Below, piece by piece: positions 44,001 to 52,427 of a stretch of 64,000 bases of DNA. Positions within the stretch are counted from its first letter, which is position 1. Each line of letters begins with the position of its first letter. The translations under genes and the position numbers were made by a program. Source of the DNA: Oscillospiraceae bacterium (GTDB taxonomy: Bacteria; Bacillota; Clostridia; Oscillospirales; Oscillospiraceae); the NCBI GenBank assembly GCA_015067435.1, contig SVMM01000002.1, positions 1 through 64,000 on the forward strand, in the 5' to 3' direction. The notes under the pieces were generated by a model, which saw nothing but the letters and a program-made list of their open reading frames with translations, did no database searches and was not told where the DNA came from.

Positions 44001-44561
44001 AGGATACGGGATGACTTTGCGCAGGAGGGCGGGCCGACCGTCTTCTCAGACGATCAGAAGCTGATGATCGCGGGCGTCGTCACGTCCAGCAAGACCAAGA
44101 CGACCAAGAAGAACACGCTGATGGACTATGTCACGGTGGAGGACGACACGGGCTCCATGGAGATGCTCTGCTTCGCGAAATGCCTCGAAAGCTACGGCAG
44201 CTATCTGCGGGAGGGGCAGGTCATCGCCGCGTCGGGACGCCTGTCCGTGCGCGACGAGAAGGCGCCGCAGCTGATGTGCGACTATGCGCGCCCGCTCGCG
44301 GAGGGCGCTGCGCCGCCCGTTTCCGCGACGGAGGACGCGGCGGAGGGCGTCAAGACGCTCTATCTGCGCCTCCCGTCCATGGAATGTCCGGAAATGGAGC
44401 ATTTCCGCCGCGTGATCTACATGTTCGAGGGGAAGCGCAACCCGGTCAGAATTCGCCTTGCCGACACAGGGAAGCTGATCGGCACGACCTGCGACCTGCG
44501 CGATTCTCTGGTGCGCGAGATGCGGGAGAAGCTGGGCGAGGAAAACGTCGTGGTCAAGTGA
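41091..44561 (+). CDS. dnaE: DNA polymerase III alpha subunit, DnaE type
   Basis: Second replicative polymerase, used with PolC for lagging-strand or error-prone synthesis in Firmicutes. 1156 residues: PHP domain (HLHVHTEFSLLDG at 5-17), catalytic core with GPGRGSAAGSMVSYCL near 351 and the aspartates in PDIDMDFGD near 395-403, helix-hairpin-helix tail, and C-terminal OB fold (LMIAGVVTSSKTK near 988). Internal PHP residues look intact. Length is near the Bacillus DnaE (about 1115). Confidence 0.97.
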   Translation: MSFAHLHVHTEFSLLDGACRIKDLPKLVKSMGQEACAITDHGVMYGVIDFYRACKAEGVKPIIGCEVYVAPRTRFDKQHEFDAEARHLVLLCENETGYRNLSYMVSMAHVEGFYIKPRIDLDLLRSHHEGLIALSACLAGEIPRRLRGGNYDGAKEYALTLSEIFGPDHFYLELQDHGIREQAIVNKGILRLHEETGLPLVVTNDAHYLRKEDAAAHDVLLCIQTGRTVDDENRLRYEPQNFYLRSTEEMAALFPEYPEAVENTGRIADMCNVEFTFGKYHLPEFKLPEGYDSFTYLKKLCDEGFAERYGEGKPEYREQLKYEQDMIEKMGFTDYFLIVSDFVRYAKSVGIPVGPGRGSAAGSMVSYCLHITDIDPMQYALYFERFLNPERVSMPDIDMDFGDTRRGEVVDYVRRKYGDDHVAQIVTFGTMAARGVIRDVGRALNMTYADCDVIAKLVPSALHITLDDALRLSRDLRDKYESDENIKKLIDTAKALEGMPRHASTHAAGVVITKEPVVNYVPLARNDETIVCQYTMVTLEELGLLKMDFLGLRNLTILDDAVKMIREREPDFSLENIPENDPATYEMLQQGRTAGVFQLESSGMTGVCVGLKPENVEDLTAIIALYRPGPMDSIPRFIASKHDPKLVTYLHPALEPILSVTYGCIVYQEQVIEIFRRLAGYSLGQADMIRRAMSKKKAKDVEKERATFLHGDPERGIVGCVANGIPEETAQAIYQDIYDFANYAFNKAHAVSYAVVAYQTAYCKRHYTKEYMAALLSSVLDSSEKVNEYFSECKENGIALLPPDVNHSQGGFSVEEDGIRFGLVAIKNIGRGLIARMTAERERNGPFVDFQDFCSRMDGVDMNKRAVENLIRAGAFDSMGYKRSQLIQVYERVMDGIANTNRANIEGQIGFFNMGAETQKHTELQLPDIPEFSAGELMAMEKETTGLYLSGHPMDAYRAAARKAQAVPIGRIRDDFAQEGGPTVFSDDQKLMIAGVVTSSKTKTTKKNTLMDYVTVEDDTGSMEMLCFAKCLESYGSYLREGQVIAASGRLSVRDEKAPQLMCDYARPLAEGAAPPVSATEDAAEGVKTLYLRLPSMECPEMEHFRRVIYMFEGKRNPVRIRLADTGKLIGTTCDLRDSLVREMREKLGEENVVVK

Positions 44562-44573
44562 ACAAGACAGAAA

Positions 44574-44599
44574 ATGAGGAAGGGGAGACCCTTCCTCAT
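44574..44599. terminator. Hairpin between convergent dnaE and the DUF4364 gene
   Basis: Perfect 11-pair stem (44574-44584 with 44589-44599), GAGA loop. The minus strand then has ATTTTC. The stem includes the stop codon of the minus-strand gene. Confidence 0.75.
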
Positions 44600-45129
44600 G
44601 CTTCTTCTTCGGGGAACAGCAGCTCGATCAGCTCGCCGTACAGCTTTTCCGGCGCGTCCTGAAAGCGTTTGACCAGCGCCTTGGCTTTTTCCTCGTCGGG
44701 GACGGTGAGCTCCATGCGCCAAAACGGCTCGCCCGCGTCGTCATTGAAGCTGAGCAGGACGCGGAAGCCGCCGCCGTCCGGCGTGACGGTCGACTGCACC
44801 TGCCGCGCGCGCTTGATGCGCTGGTTCTGCTCCTCCGCCAGACGGTCGGCGGTCAGCCGGACGGAGTAGGGGATCTCATCGACGCAGGCGCGCCCGTTCT
44901 GGATGCCCTTCTCGGTGACGGCGTACAAATCGCTCTCGGAGCAGGTCATGTGTCCGGTGTCGACCAGATAGTTCAGGCACTCGGAGAAGTCAAAGAAGTC
45001 GATGGCGGGATCGCACATGGTCAGCTCCTGCATCACCTCGAACGGTACGGGTGCGATCAGCCGTTCGGCAATGTAGAGGATGAGGAACTTGATCTCCTGC
45101 TTGTTGCGGATAAATCCAACCTGAGGCAT
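44596..45129 (-). CDS. DUF4364 family protein
   Basis: 177 residues from ATG 45129, which has GGAGG six bases upstream. IRNKQEIKFLILYIAERLIAPVPFEVMQEL at residues 7-36 is split helices of a winged-helix-like N-terminus, then DFFDFSECLNYLVDTGHM, ending in an acidic tail. The family is found in Clostridia and looks like a transcription regulator, function unknown. It has its own promoter and terminator. Confidence 0.83.
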   Translation of the reverse strand: MPQVGFIRNKQEIKFLILYIAERLIAPVPFEVMQELTMCDPAIDFFDFSECLNYLVDTGHMTCSESDLYAVTEKGIQNGRACVDEIPYSVRLTADRLAEEQNQRIKRARQVQSTVTPDGGGFRVLLSFNDDAGEPFWRMELTVPDEEKAKALVKRFQDAPEKLYGELIELLFPEEEA

Positions 45130-45164
45130 GGCGCGCCTCCTTATCGTTCTTGAGAGATAGATAC

Positions 45165-45193
45165 AGTATAACGGATACCGGCGGATTTGTACA
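45165..45193 (-). promoter_or_regulatory. Promoter of the DUF4364 gene
   Basis: Minus strand -35 TGTACA (45193 to 45188), 17-base spacer, -10 TATACT (45170 to 45165). Confidence 0.5.
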
Positions 45194-45283
45194 GCCTCAT
45201 TTCCGCACCTCCCGCGCCGCGGGGCATATATTGGACTGAAAGGCTTCTCTTTCAAAGTACTTAAATCAGGAGGTATCCGAAAC

Positions 45284-46120
45284 ATGGCTGAAAAAGTGGC
45301 GGCCGGGCCGATCAGCGGCGCAAACGGCGTCCGTGAGGCTGTTTGTATCCATACCAAGAAGATATTCTCATCGTGCCGGGATAAGGACTGCATCGAGGAT
45401 CTGCGGTTTTATCCTACCCAGTCGGCGCAGCAGGTGCTTGCCGGCGCACAGGGCATCCGCGGCGGCAGCGCGGAGCTGCTGTACACCTTCGTCGACGTCG
45501 AGCCGGTCAACTTCAACCGCGGCTTCTTCACCGTCGATATGCGCTTTTACTACAAGATCACGCTGCAGGCACTCAGCGGCAGCACGCGCTACACCGAGGT
45601 GGAGGGCCTTGCGACCTTCGGCAAGCGCGTCATCCTCTGCGGCGGAGAGAGCGGACCGAAGATCTTCTCGTCCGAGCCGGTCGCCGACGAGCTGGACGTC
45701 CAGCTCGACCTGACGGCGGATCTGCCCACGGCCTATGTCGAGGTTATCGATCCGCTGCTGCTCAGCGCGGGCTTCGTCGACAACTGCCACTATGTGCCCG
45801 GCGTGCTCACGGGCGTGCCGGAGGGCATTCTCTCCGCGTTCGACGAGCCGCTGATCCTCGACGAGTCGCAGAGCCGCCGCGTCTGCGTCTCTCTCGGTCA
45901 GTTCTCCATCGTCCGTCTGGAGCGCGACACGCAGCTTCTCATCCCCGTGTTCGACTACTGCATCCCGACGGACGAGTGCACCGTCGCCGGCATCGGCAGC
46001 GCCGAGGACCCTTGCACCGTCTTCGCGGATGTTGATTTCCCGGTCGATTCGTTCTTCCCGACCGGTGCGGTTTGCGATTCGGCAGAGGGGAACGGCTCCT
46101 CCTGCGGCTGCAGCCGCTGA
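45284..46120 (+). CDS. Conserved-looking protein of unknown function with scattered cysteines
   Basis: 278 residues, no signal peptide or membrane helix. CIHTKKIFSSCRDKDCIEDLRFYPTQ runs over residues 21-46 and looks like a conserved cysteine site; the middle is beta-rich (FTVDMRFYYKITLQAL), and the tail ends SSCGCSR. I think similar proteins occur in spore-forming Clostridia, and a spore-coat or surface role is possible, but I do not recognise a named family. CATATATT at 45225-45232 upstream faintly resembles a SigE/SigK -10. AGGAGG precedes ATG, and a strong terminator follows: a single-gene unit. Confidence 0.7.
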   Translation: MAEKVAAGPISGANGVREAVCIHTKKIFSSCRDKDCIEDLRFYPTQSAQQVLAGAQGIRGGSAELLYTFVDVEPVNFNRGFFTVDMRFYYKITLQALSGSTRYTEVEGLATFGKRVILCGGESGPKIFSSEPVADELDVQLDLTADLPTAYVEVIDPLLLSAGFVDNCHYVPGVLTGVPEGILSAFDEPLILDESQSRRVCVSLGQFSIVRLERDTQLLIPVFDYCIPTDECTVAGIGSAEDPCTVFADVDFPVDSFFPTGAVCDSAEGNGSSCGCSR

Positions 46121-46140
46121 CTCCATAGCGGCTTGCCCAC

Positions 46141-46172
46141 AAAAACGACCGGCGGATCGCCGGTCGTTTTTT
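46141..46172 (+). terminator. Terminator
   Basis: Stem 46145-46154 with 46158-46167 extended by A/T pairs, three-base loop, then six T. Confidence 0.93.
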
Positions 46173-46237
46173 GGGGACGTTTGACAAATTTTTAGGATAA
46201 TCCTTGGATTTTTTGCCGATTTTTTATCTTTTTTGAC

Positions 46238-46266
46238 TTGCGTTTTCGATGCGGTTTGCATATAAT
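46238..46266 (+). promoter_or_regulatory. Promoter of the aminotransferase gene
   Basis: -35 TTGCGT (46238-46243), 17-base spacer, -10 TATAAT (46261-46266), in an AT-rich stretch. Confidence 0.65.
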
Positions 46267-46318
46267 ATAGAATAATCTATATGAAATTTGCGAATAGGAC
46301 GCAAGGAGAACAATATTT

Positions 46319-47485
46319 ATGCAGGAAATGAGCAGAAAAAACGCGCTTTTCACCGATTCCGTCATTCGCCGCATGACGCGCATCGCCATTGCGAACAATG
46401 CGATCAATCTGGCGCAGGGGTTCCCGGATTTTGACCCGCCCAAGGCGATCACCGACCGTCTCGCCGAGATCGCGCCCATCGGACCGCACCAGTATCCCAT
46501 CACCATGGGCGCACCGAACTTCCGTCAGGCGGTCGCCCGCAAGTGCGGGCGCTGCATGGGCCGCACGATCGATCCGGAGACGGAGATCGTCGTGACCATC
46601 GGCTCCACCGAGGCGATGGTGGACTCCATCTTCGCGCTCACCAATCCGGGTGACAAGGTCATCCTGTTCAGCCCGTATTTCGAGAACTATCACGCGCAGC
46701 TGATCCTCGCGGACTGCCAGCCGATCTATGTTCCGCTGGTTCCGCCCGCGTTCAACTTTGACCCCAACGTTCTGGAGGACGCGTTCAAGCAGGGCGTCAA
46801 GGCGATCCTGATCTGCAATCCGTCGAACCCCAGCGGCAAGGTCTTTACCCGCGAGGAGATGGAGCTGATCGCGTCGCTCTGCGTTAAGTACGACGCCTAT
46901 GCCATCATGGACGAGGTGTACGAGCACATCGTCTACGACGACAACAAGCACCTGTACATGAACTCCATGCCCGGCATGTGGGAGCGCACGATCAGCTGCT
47001 CCAGCCTGTCGAAGACTTATTCCATCACCGGCTGGCGTCTGGGCTATGCCATCGCGCCGAAGCCGATCATGGACCGCATCAAGCAGTACCACGACTTCAA
47101 CGCCGTCGGCGCGCCCGCGCCGCTGATGGAGGCCGCGGTCGTCGGTCTTGATATGCCGGAGAGCTACTATGTGGAGTTTCAGGCGCACTACGCGCACATG
47201 AAGAAGCTGTTTACGGACGGCCTGAAGAACCTTGGCATCCCGTTTACCGACCCGCAGGGCACCTACTTCACGCTGGTGGACATCGGGCCGTACATGAAGA
47301 AGGGGCAGACCGACGTGGAGTTCTGCGAGGAGATGGCCGTCAAGGTCGGCGTCGCCTGCGTGCCCGGCACCTCCTTCTTCATGGAGGATGTGCAGAACAT
47401 CGTGCGCGTCCACTTCGCGAAGAAGGACGAGACGCTCAACGAGGCGCTCAACCGTCTCGGCGATCTGAAAACCAAGATGGCGTAA
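46319..47485 (+). CDS. Class I/II PLP aminotransferase
   Basis: 388 residues, fold type I aminotransferase. NLAQGFPDFDPPKAI near 28-42, NPSNPSGKVF near 163-172, DEVYEHIVYDD near 198-208, and the PLP lysine in SSLSKTYSITGWRLGYAIAP near 222-241. It is closest by eye to the YbdL/kynurenine aminotransferase-like group that handles Met, aromatic or Cys-conjugate substrates; a plain aspartate aminotransferase is possible. AAGGAG precedes ATG. The SprA-like gene follows by 39 bases. Confidence 0.85.
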   Translation: MQEMSRKNALFTDSVIRRMTRIAIANNAINLAQGFPDFDPPKAITDRLAEIAPIGPHQYPITMGAPNFRQAVARKCGRCMGRTIDPETEIVVTIGSTEAMVDSIFALTNPGDKVILFSPYFENYHAQLILADCQPIYVPLVPPAFNFDPNVLEDAFKQGVKAILICNPSNPSGKVFTREEMELIASLCVKYDAYAIMDEVYEHIVYDDNKHLYMNSMPGMWERTISCSSLSKTYSITGWRLGYAIAPKPIMDRIKQYHDFNAVGAPAPLMEAAVVGLDMPESYYVEFQAHYAHMKKLFTDGLKNLGIPFTDPQGTYFTLVDIGPYMKKGQTDVEFCEEMAVKVGVACVPGTSFFMEDVQNIVRVHFAKKDETLNEALNRLGDLKTKMA

Positions 47486-47524
47486 ACCGCTGAATCGACC
47501 TGACGCGGAAAGGAGGAGTGCGAT

Positions 47525-48433
47525 ATGTTCGGTGCCGTGAGCTACGGCGCGTCTTCACTGCTGATGCGGCAGTCTGCCTATACGATGCAGCATGCGCGCG
47601 GTGCGACGGCTGTTTCTGCCGTGTCCGGACAAGAGCGTACCGCACCCTCGACAGCCGCTGCTACGGCTGGAACTGCGGCGGGTGCGTCCGTTGGGTACGG
47701 TCCGTCCGAGATGCCCTATATTCCGAACGGTTACGGCCCGACGGAGCTTGCAAACCGCGCGCGGGTGCAGTATCCGGAGGACAGGGCGGCGAAGGACAAG
47801 GATTTTGACATCATGCCGTTCCGAACGAGCCAGAAAGCGGAAAGAGCAGAAGTTCCCGGTTTCAAACCGCTGGGCGTCGAAAACGAGGAGAACAACGGCG
47901 AGCTGCCCGGTTTTCACCCCTTGGGAGCCGAGGACGAAGAGAAGAATGACGAATCGCTTGGGTTCAGACCCTTGGGCGCTGAGGACGATGATGAAAAAAA
48001 GGCCATTCCCGGCACGGATGACGACGAAGAAACGGACGTTCCGGGTGTGAAGGACGCCAAATCCCCCGCGGAGGTGACGGACGAAGCCAAGTGTGAAACG
48101 TGCGCCAAGCGCAAGTATCAGGACGGCTCCGACGATCCGGGCGTCTCGTTCAAGATGCCGACCAGCGTGGACCCGAGGGTAGCGGCCTCCGCCGTGCGCG
48201 GACATGAGATGGAGCACGTCGTCCGCGAGCGCGCCAAGGCGCAGCAGGAGGGGCGCAGGGTCGTCAGTCAGAGCGTGACCTACCACACCGGTATTTGCCC
48301 GGAGTGCGGCAAATTCTACGTTTCCGGCGGCACGACGCGTACCGTCACGGCGGCGGACAACACCAAGGATTTCCTCGAACAGGTGGCAGAGAGAAGCGAA
48401 AAGGTCAAACTAAAGCTGAACATCACCGCGTAA
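47525..48433 (+). CDS. SprA-related putative metalloprotease with internal repeats
   Basis: 302 residues. Residues 1-60 are Ala/Ser/Thr/Gly-rich. Three 17-residue tandem repeats (111-127, 128-144, 145-161) share (P/L)GFxPLG followed by an acidic stretch. The C-terminal half has CETCAKRKYQDGSDDPGVSF from C190, an HEMEH zinc-type motif at 227-231 and a second CPECGKFYVSGG from C258, the layout of the SprA-related family. No signal peptide is seen. The substrate and role are unknown. Confidence 0.72.
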   Translation: MFGAVSYGASSLLMRQSAYTMQHARGATAVSAVSGQERTAPSTAAATAGTAAGASVGYGPSEMPYIPNGYGPTELANRARVQYPEDRAAKDKDFDIMPFRTSQKAERAEVPGFKPLGVENEENNGELPGFHPLGAEDEEKNDESLGFRPLGAEDDDEKKAIPGTDDDEETDVPGVKDAKSPAEVTDEAKCETCAKRKYQDGSDDPGVSFKMPTSVDPRVAASAVRGHEMEHVVRERAKAQQEGRRVVSQSVTYHTGICPECGKFYVSGGTTRTVTAADNTKDFLEQVAERSEKVKLKLNITA

Positions 48434-48460
48434 GGGCGCGAAAACGCGCCCTTCTTGTCT
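48432..48460 (+). terminator. Weak terminator
   Basis: Perfect 9-pair stem (48432-48440 with 48445-48453), AAAA loop, then CTTGTCTTT. Confidence 0.65.
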
Positions 48461-48517
48461 TTGCCAATAATGGTTGCAATAAATATGATTGGCAAAAATG
48501 CATCAAAATGGTATCAT
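48461..48517 (+). promoter_or_regulatory. Promoter and inverted repeat ahead of the polyamine operon
   Basis: -35 TTGGCA (48489-48494), 17-base spacer, -10 TATCAT (48512-48517). The arms TTGCCAAT (48461-48468) and ATTGGCAA (48488-48495) form an inverted repeat 19 bases apart; the second arm covers the -35. A regulator binding both arms would block or loop the promoter. Confidence 0.5.
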
Positions 48518-48557
48518 ACGGCGATCAACCATAAGGCTGATCACAACGGAGAAGACT

Positions 48558-49652
48558 ATGGAAAATTACGGAACCGGCGCGATGTTGGAGCTGAAAAACA
48601 TATCAAAATGCTATGATTCCATCAGCGTGCTCAAAGGGATCGATCTCAGCATCCGCGAGGGCGAGTTTGTCACGCTGCTCGGTTCCTCCGGCTGCGGCAA
48701 GACCACGATCCTGCGCATCATCGCCGGTCTGACGGAGCCGGACGGCGGACAGGTGCTGCTGGAGGGCAGGGATATGACCGGCCAGCCGCCGGAAAAGCGC
48801 AACGTCAACACGGTGTTTCAGAGCTATGCGCTGTTTCCGCACATGACGGTCGCGCAAAACATTGCCTACGCGCTCAAGATCCGGCATGTGGATAAGGCGG
48901 AAACGGAACGCCGCGTGCGTGACGCACTGGAAATGGTGCAGATGTCCGGCAGCGAGAAGAAGACGCCCGCGCAATTGAGCGGCGGTCAGAGACAGCGCAT
49001 TGCTATCGCGCGCTCGCTCATCAACCGCCCGAAGGTGCTGCTGCTCGACGAGCCGCTCGGCGCCTTGGACTTGCAGCTTCGCCGCCAGATGCAGTATGAG
49101 CTGAAAAAGCTCCAGCAGCAGGTCGGCATCACGTTCGTCTATGTGACGCACGATCAGGAAGAAGCCATCAACATGTCCGACCGCATCGTGCTTTTACACA
49201 ACGGCGGGATCGAACAGCAGGGGGCTCCGAATGAGATCTACGACCGGCCGCGCACCAGCTATGCCGCGCAGTTTGTCGGCAGCGCCAACGTGCTGCATGG
49301 TGTCGCCGAGCGTATCAAGGACGGCGCCGTGGTGCTCAAGAGCGACTGCGGCACGATGCTCGCCGACGCGGATGGCATCGACGTGCGCGCGGGCGAACCG
49401 CTGACGCTGGCGGTTCGCGGCGAGAACATCGCCATCGCGCGCGAGCCGGACAGCGTCGCCAGCATCTGCGGCGTCGTCGAGGCGAACACCTTCGCCGGCG
49501 GGATGCTGCGCATTCCCGTGCGGCTGTGCGACGGGGCGGAGGTCGTCATCACGCGGCAGGGCATCCACTTCGATTTCGCCGCGGGCGAGACGGTGTATCT
49601 GCACTGGGACGCGCGCGCCGCGGTACTGGTCGACAGGGAGGCGGCGCCATGA
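48558..49652 (+). CDS. potA: Spermidine/putrescine ABC transporter ATPase
   Basis: 364 residues from ATG 48558 (GGAG upstream); the promoter lies between earlier in-frame ATGs and this start. Walker A GSSGCGKT 42-49, Q-loop NTVFQSYALFPHMTV, signature LSGGQRQRIAIARS near 138-151, Walker B VLLLDEPLGALD near 158-169, and a C-terminal TOBE domain. Order potA-B-C-D with overlaps (ATGA, TGATG) and a 24-base gap before potD marks one import operon. Confidence 0.93.
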   Translation: MENYGTGAMLELKNISKCYDSISVLKGIDLSIREGEFVTLLGSSGCGKTTILRIIAGLTEPDGGQVLLEGRDMTGQPPEKRNVNTVFQSYALFPHMTVAQNIAYALKIRHVDKAETERRVRDALEMVQMSGSEKKTPAQLSGGQRQRIAIARSLINRPKVLLLDEPLGALDLQLRRQMQYELKKLQQQVGITFVYVTHDQEEAINMSDRIVLLHNGGIEQQGAPNEIYDRPRTSYAAQFVGSANVLHGVAERIKDGAVVLKSDCGTMLADADGIDVRAGEPLTLAVRGENIAIAREPDSVASICGVVEANTFAGGMLRIPVRLCDGAEVVITRQGIHFDFAAGETVYLHWDARAAVLVDREAAP

Positions 49653-50566
49653 AGCATCTGCGCACGTCGGAGAGTGCTCTGCCGGAGGTGCAGTCTGCTC
49701 CGGAAGCCGCTTCTCGTGTCAAACGCGACCGCTGGTGGCTCTGTATCGCGCCGCTCTATGCGTTTACGCTGGTCTTTGTGCTCGGCCCCGCGCTCTACAT
49801 GGTCGCCGTCAGCTTTGCCGAGAATACGGCGGGGACCGGCTTCCGCTGGGCGTTCACGCTGGACAACTTCTTAAAGCTGCGCGATCCGGTATATCTGAAC
49901 TGCTTCCGCGAATCGTTCCGTCTTGCCGTATCGACGACGATCCTCAACGTGCTTATCGGGTATCCATTCGGCTACTTCATGGGACGCCTCAGCGTGCGCG
50001 GCAAGCGCGTGATGATGTTCCTCGTCATGGTGCCGTTCTGGACAAGCTCGCTGATCCGGTTGTACGGCTGGCTGATTATTCTACAAGTTAAGGGCGTTTT
50101 CAACAATCTGCTGATCGCCCTTGGGCTGATCGATGAGCCGCTGAAGATCCTCTACAGCTATCCCGCGGTGCTCATCGGCATGGTGTACGCGCTGCTGCCG
50201 TTCATGATCCTCGCGGTGTACACCAGCGTGGAGAAGATGGACTGGACGCTGGTCGAGGCCGCGCGCGACCTCGGCGCGACCCGTGCAAAGGCGTTTTTTA
50301 CCATCACGCTGCGCATGACGCTGCCCGGACTGATGAGCGGCGTCATCCTGACCTTTGTGCCGTCGATGGGTCTCTTTTTCATCGCGGACATTCTGGGCGG
50401 CAACAAGATCGTTCTGGTCGGCAGCCTGATCCAGGATCAGATGACCCGCGGCGGAAACCAGCCCTTCGCCGCGGCGCTGGCGCTGGTGCTCGCGGTGATG
50501 ACGACGCTGATGCTGTGGCTCTACCGCAAGGTGACGCACACGTCTGAATTGGAGGGGATGTTCTGA
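49649..50566 (+). CDS. potB: Spermidine/putrescine ABC permease PotB
   Basis: 305 residues with six membrane segments. The EAA loop EAARDLGATRAKAFFTITLRMTLPG (split near 203-227) contacts PotA. The ATG overlaps the potA stop; the open frame before it lies within potA. Confidence 0.9.
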   Translation: MKHLRTSESALPEVQSAPEAASRVKRDRWWLCIAPLYAFTLVFVLGPALYMVAVSFAENTAGTGFRWAFTLDNFLKLRDPVYLNCFRESFRLAVSTTILNVLIGYPFGYFMGRLSVRGKRVMMFLVMVPFWTSSLIRLYGWLIILQVKGVFNNLLIALGLIDEPLKILYSYPAVLIGMVYALLPFMILAVYTSVEKMDWTLVEAARDLGATRAKAFFTITLRMTLPGLMSGVILTFVPSMGLFFIADILGGNKIVLVGSLIQDQMTRGGNQPFAAALALVLAVMTTLMLWLYRKVTHTSELEGMF

Positions 50567-51351
50567 TGAGACGGAAGCATTTCTCCTTTTCAGCGCTGTA
50601 TCTGGCGCTTGTCACGCTGATAACCTACCTGCCCATCGCGGTCGTCATCGTGTTCTCGTTTAACGACGCAAAGCTGCCCGTCGCGTGGAAGGGCTTCAGC
50701 CTGCGCTGGTATGAGACCCTGCTGCATGACGCCGCGCTGATGGAGGCGCTGCGGAACAGTCTGGTGCTCGGCGTCGCCAGCAGCGCCTTTGCCGCGGTGA
50801 TCGGGACGCTGGGTGCCATCGGCATGGCGCGCGTCCACTATAAGAGCAAGGGCATGATGGCATACCTCTCCACGCTGCCGATCATGCTGCCGGAGATCAT
50901 CCTCGGCATGGTGTTCATGGCGTTTTTCTCGCTTCTTCACCTGCCGTTCGGCTGGCCGACGCTCATCATCGCGCATACCTCATTCTGTATTCCATATGTT
51001 TTCCTGATGGTCAAGGCGCGGCTGGTCGGTATCGACAAGTCAATCGAGGAGGCGGCGCGCGACCTCGGTGCGACGCCCGTTCGCGCGTTCTTCGACATCA
51101 CGCTGCCGCTCATCCTGCCCGCCGTGGCGTCGGGCTGTATCCTGTCGTTCGCCATGAGCTTTGACGATGTGGTCATCAGCATCTTTGTCAACGGCCCCAC
51201 GCTTTCCACGCTGCCGATCAAGGTCTACACGCAGATGCGCACCGGCGTCACGCCGGAGATCAACGCGCTGTGTACGATCCTACTGATCGCCGTCATTTTG
51301 ATTCTGCTGCTTTCTTCCGCTCTGCGGCGCAAAGCAGATGATCGCCAATAA
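50566..51351 (+). CDS. potC: Spermidine/putrescine ABC permease PotC
   Basis: 261 residues, six membrane segments, EAA loop EAARDLGATPVRAFFDITLPLILP (split near 162-186) and LPIMLPEIILGMV near 105-117. Start overlaps the potB stop as TGATG. Confidence 0.9.
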   Translation: MRRKHFSFSALYLALVTLITYLPIAVVIVFSFNDAKLPVAWKGFSLRWYETLLHDAALMEALRNSLVLGVASSAFAAVIGTLGAIGMARVHYKSKGMMAYLSTLPIMLPEIILGMVFMAFFSLLHLPFGWPTLIIAHTSFCIPYVFLMVKARLVGIDKSIEEAARDLGATPVRAFFDITLPLILPAVASGCILSFAMSFDDVVISIFVNGPTLSTLPIKVYTQMRTGVTPEINALCTILLIAVILILLLSSALRRKADDRQ

Positions 51352-51375
51352 GATTTGCGAAAAAGGAGAATGGAT

Positions 51376-52416
51376 ATGAAAAGAAAACTGTTTGCGCTGC
51401 TGCTGACGGCGGCGACGCTGCTTGCTCTGACTGGCTGCGGCGGTGGGCAGAGCAAGTCCGGCGGGGAGCTGGTGCTCTACACATGGGAGGGCATGTTCCC
51501 GCAGGAGGTGCTCGACGGTTTCACCGAGCGCACGGGCACGAAGATCGTCTATTCCAACTTCGACTACGATGAAACGATGCTGGAAAAGCTGACGCAGGCG
51601 AAGGGCGGCGACTATGACGTCGTCATCGCCGACGACTACATCATCGAGCAGGCGGTGCAGGCCGGACTGGTGGGTGAGCTGGACAAGAGCATCATCACCA
51701 ACTTCGGCAACATCAACCCGCGCTATCAGGGCCAGTTCTACGACCCGTCGGACAAGTACACCGTGCCGTATGGCTGCGGCATCCCGCTGATCGTCTATGA
51801 CCCCGCGGCGGTGGACTTTGAGATCAAGGGCTACAACGACCTGTGGAACCCCGCGCTCAAGGACGCGGTCGCCATCACGGCGAACTATCGCGTCATCAAC
51901 GGCATCACGCTGCTCTCCATGGGCAAGAGCATGAACGAGGAGGATTTGGAAGTGATCGCGCAAGCGGGCGAAAAGCTGCTTGCGCTTGCGCCGAACATCC
52001 GTCTCATTCAGGACGACAACACGCAGGACGCGCTGCTCAACGGCGAGGCCGCCGCCGCGTTCCTCTACACCTCGCAGGTCACGCAGGTCATGGCGGAGAA
52101 TCCCAACCTCAAGGTCGTGTATCCGGAGGAGGGTCTGGGCTACGGCATCATGGCGGCGTTCGTGCCCGTCAAGGCGCCAAACGCCAAGGCGGCGAACGAG
52201 TTTTTGAACTATCTGCTGGAGCCGGAGATCAGCAAGGCGTGCTTTGAGTACATCGGCTACGTCAACACCACCGGCGCGGCGGACAGCATTGTCGATCCGT
52301 CGCTCGTTGCGCCCGCGTCCGCCGGTACGGGCGAGTTCATCATGAACGTGTCCGAGGAGGCGAACGACGCGTACAACCGCAACTGGACGGAGTTCCGCGC
52401 CGCCTGCGGCCAGTAA
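51376..52416 (+). CDS. potD: Polyamine-binding lipoprotein PotD
   Basis: 346 residues from ATG 51376, eight bases after AAAGGAG; two earlier in-frame starts are too close. The signal peptide MKRKLFALLLTAATLLALTG ends at lipobox LTGC with C21 as the lipidated residue. The mature part has VLYTWEGMFPQEVLDGF and the YDVVIADDYII and PYGCGIPLIVYD motifs of the spermidine/putrescine-binding type. It is anchored outside the membrane and feeds PotBC. Whether it prefers spermidine or putrescine is not visible. Confidence 0.92.
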   Translation: MKRKLFALLLTAATLLALTGCGGGQSKSGGELVLYTWEGMFPQEVLDGFTERTGTKIVYSNFDYDETMLEKLTQAKGGDYDVVIADDYIIEQAVQAGLVGELDKSIITNFGNINPRYQGQFYDPSDKYTVPYGCGIPLIVYDPAAVDFEIKGYNDLWNPALKDAVAITANYRVINGITLLSMGKSMNEEDLEVIAQAGEKLLALAPNIRLIQDDNTQDALLNGEAAAAFLYTSQVTQVMAENPNLKVVYPEEGLGYGIMAAFVPVKAPNAKAANEFLNYLLEPEISKACFEYIGYVNTTGAADSIVDPSLVAPASAGTGEFIMNVSEEANDAYNRNWTEFRAACGQ

Positions 52417-52427
52417 GAAGTACGAAG

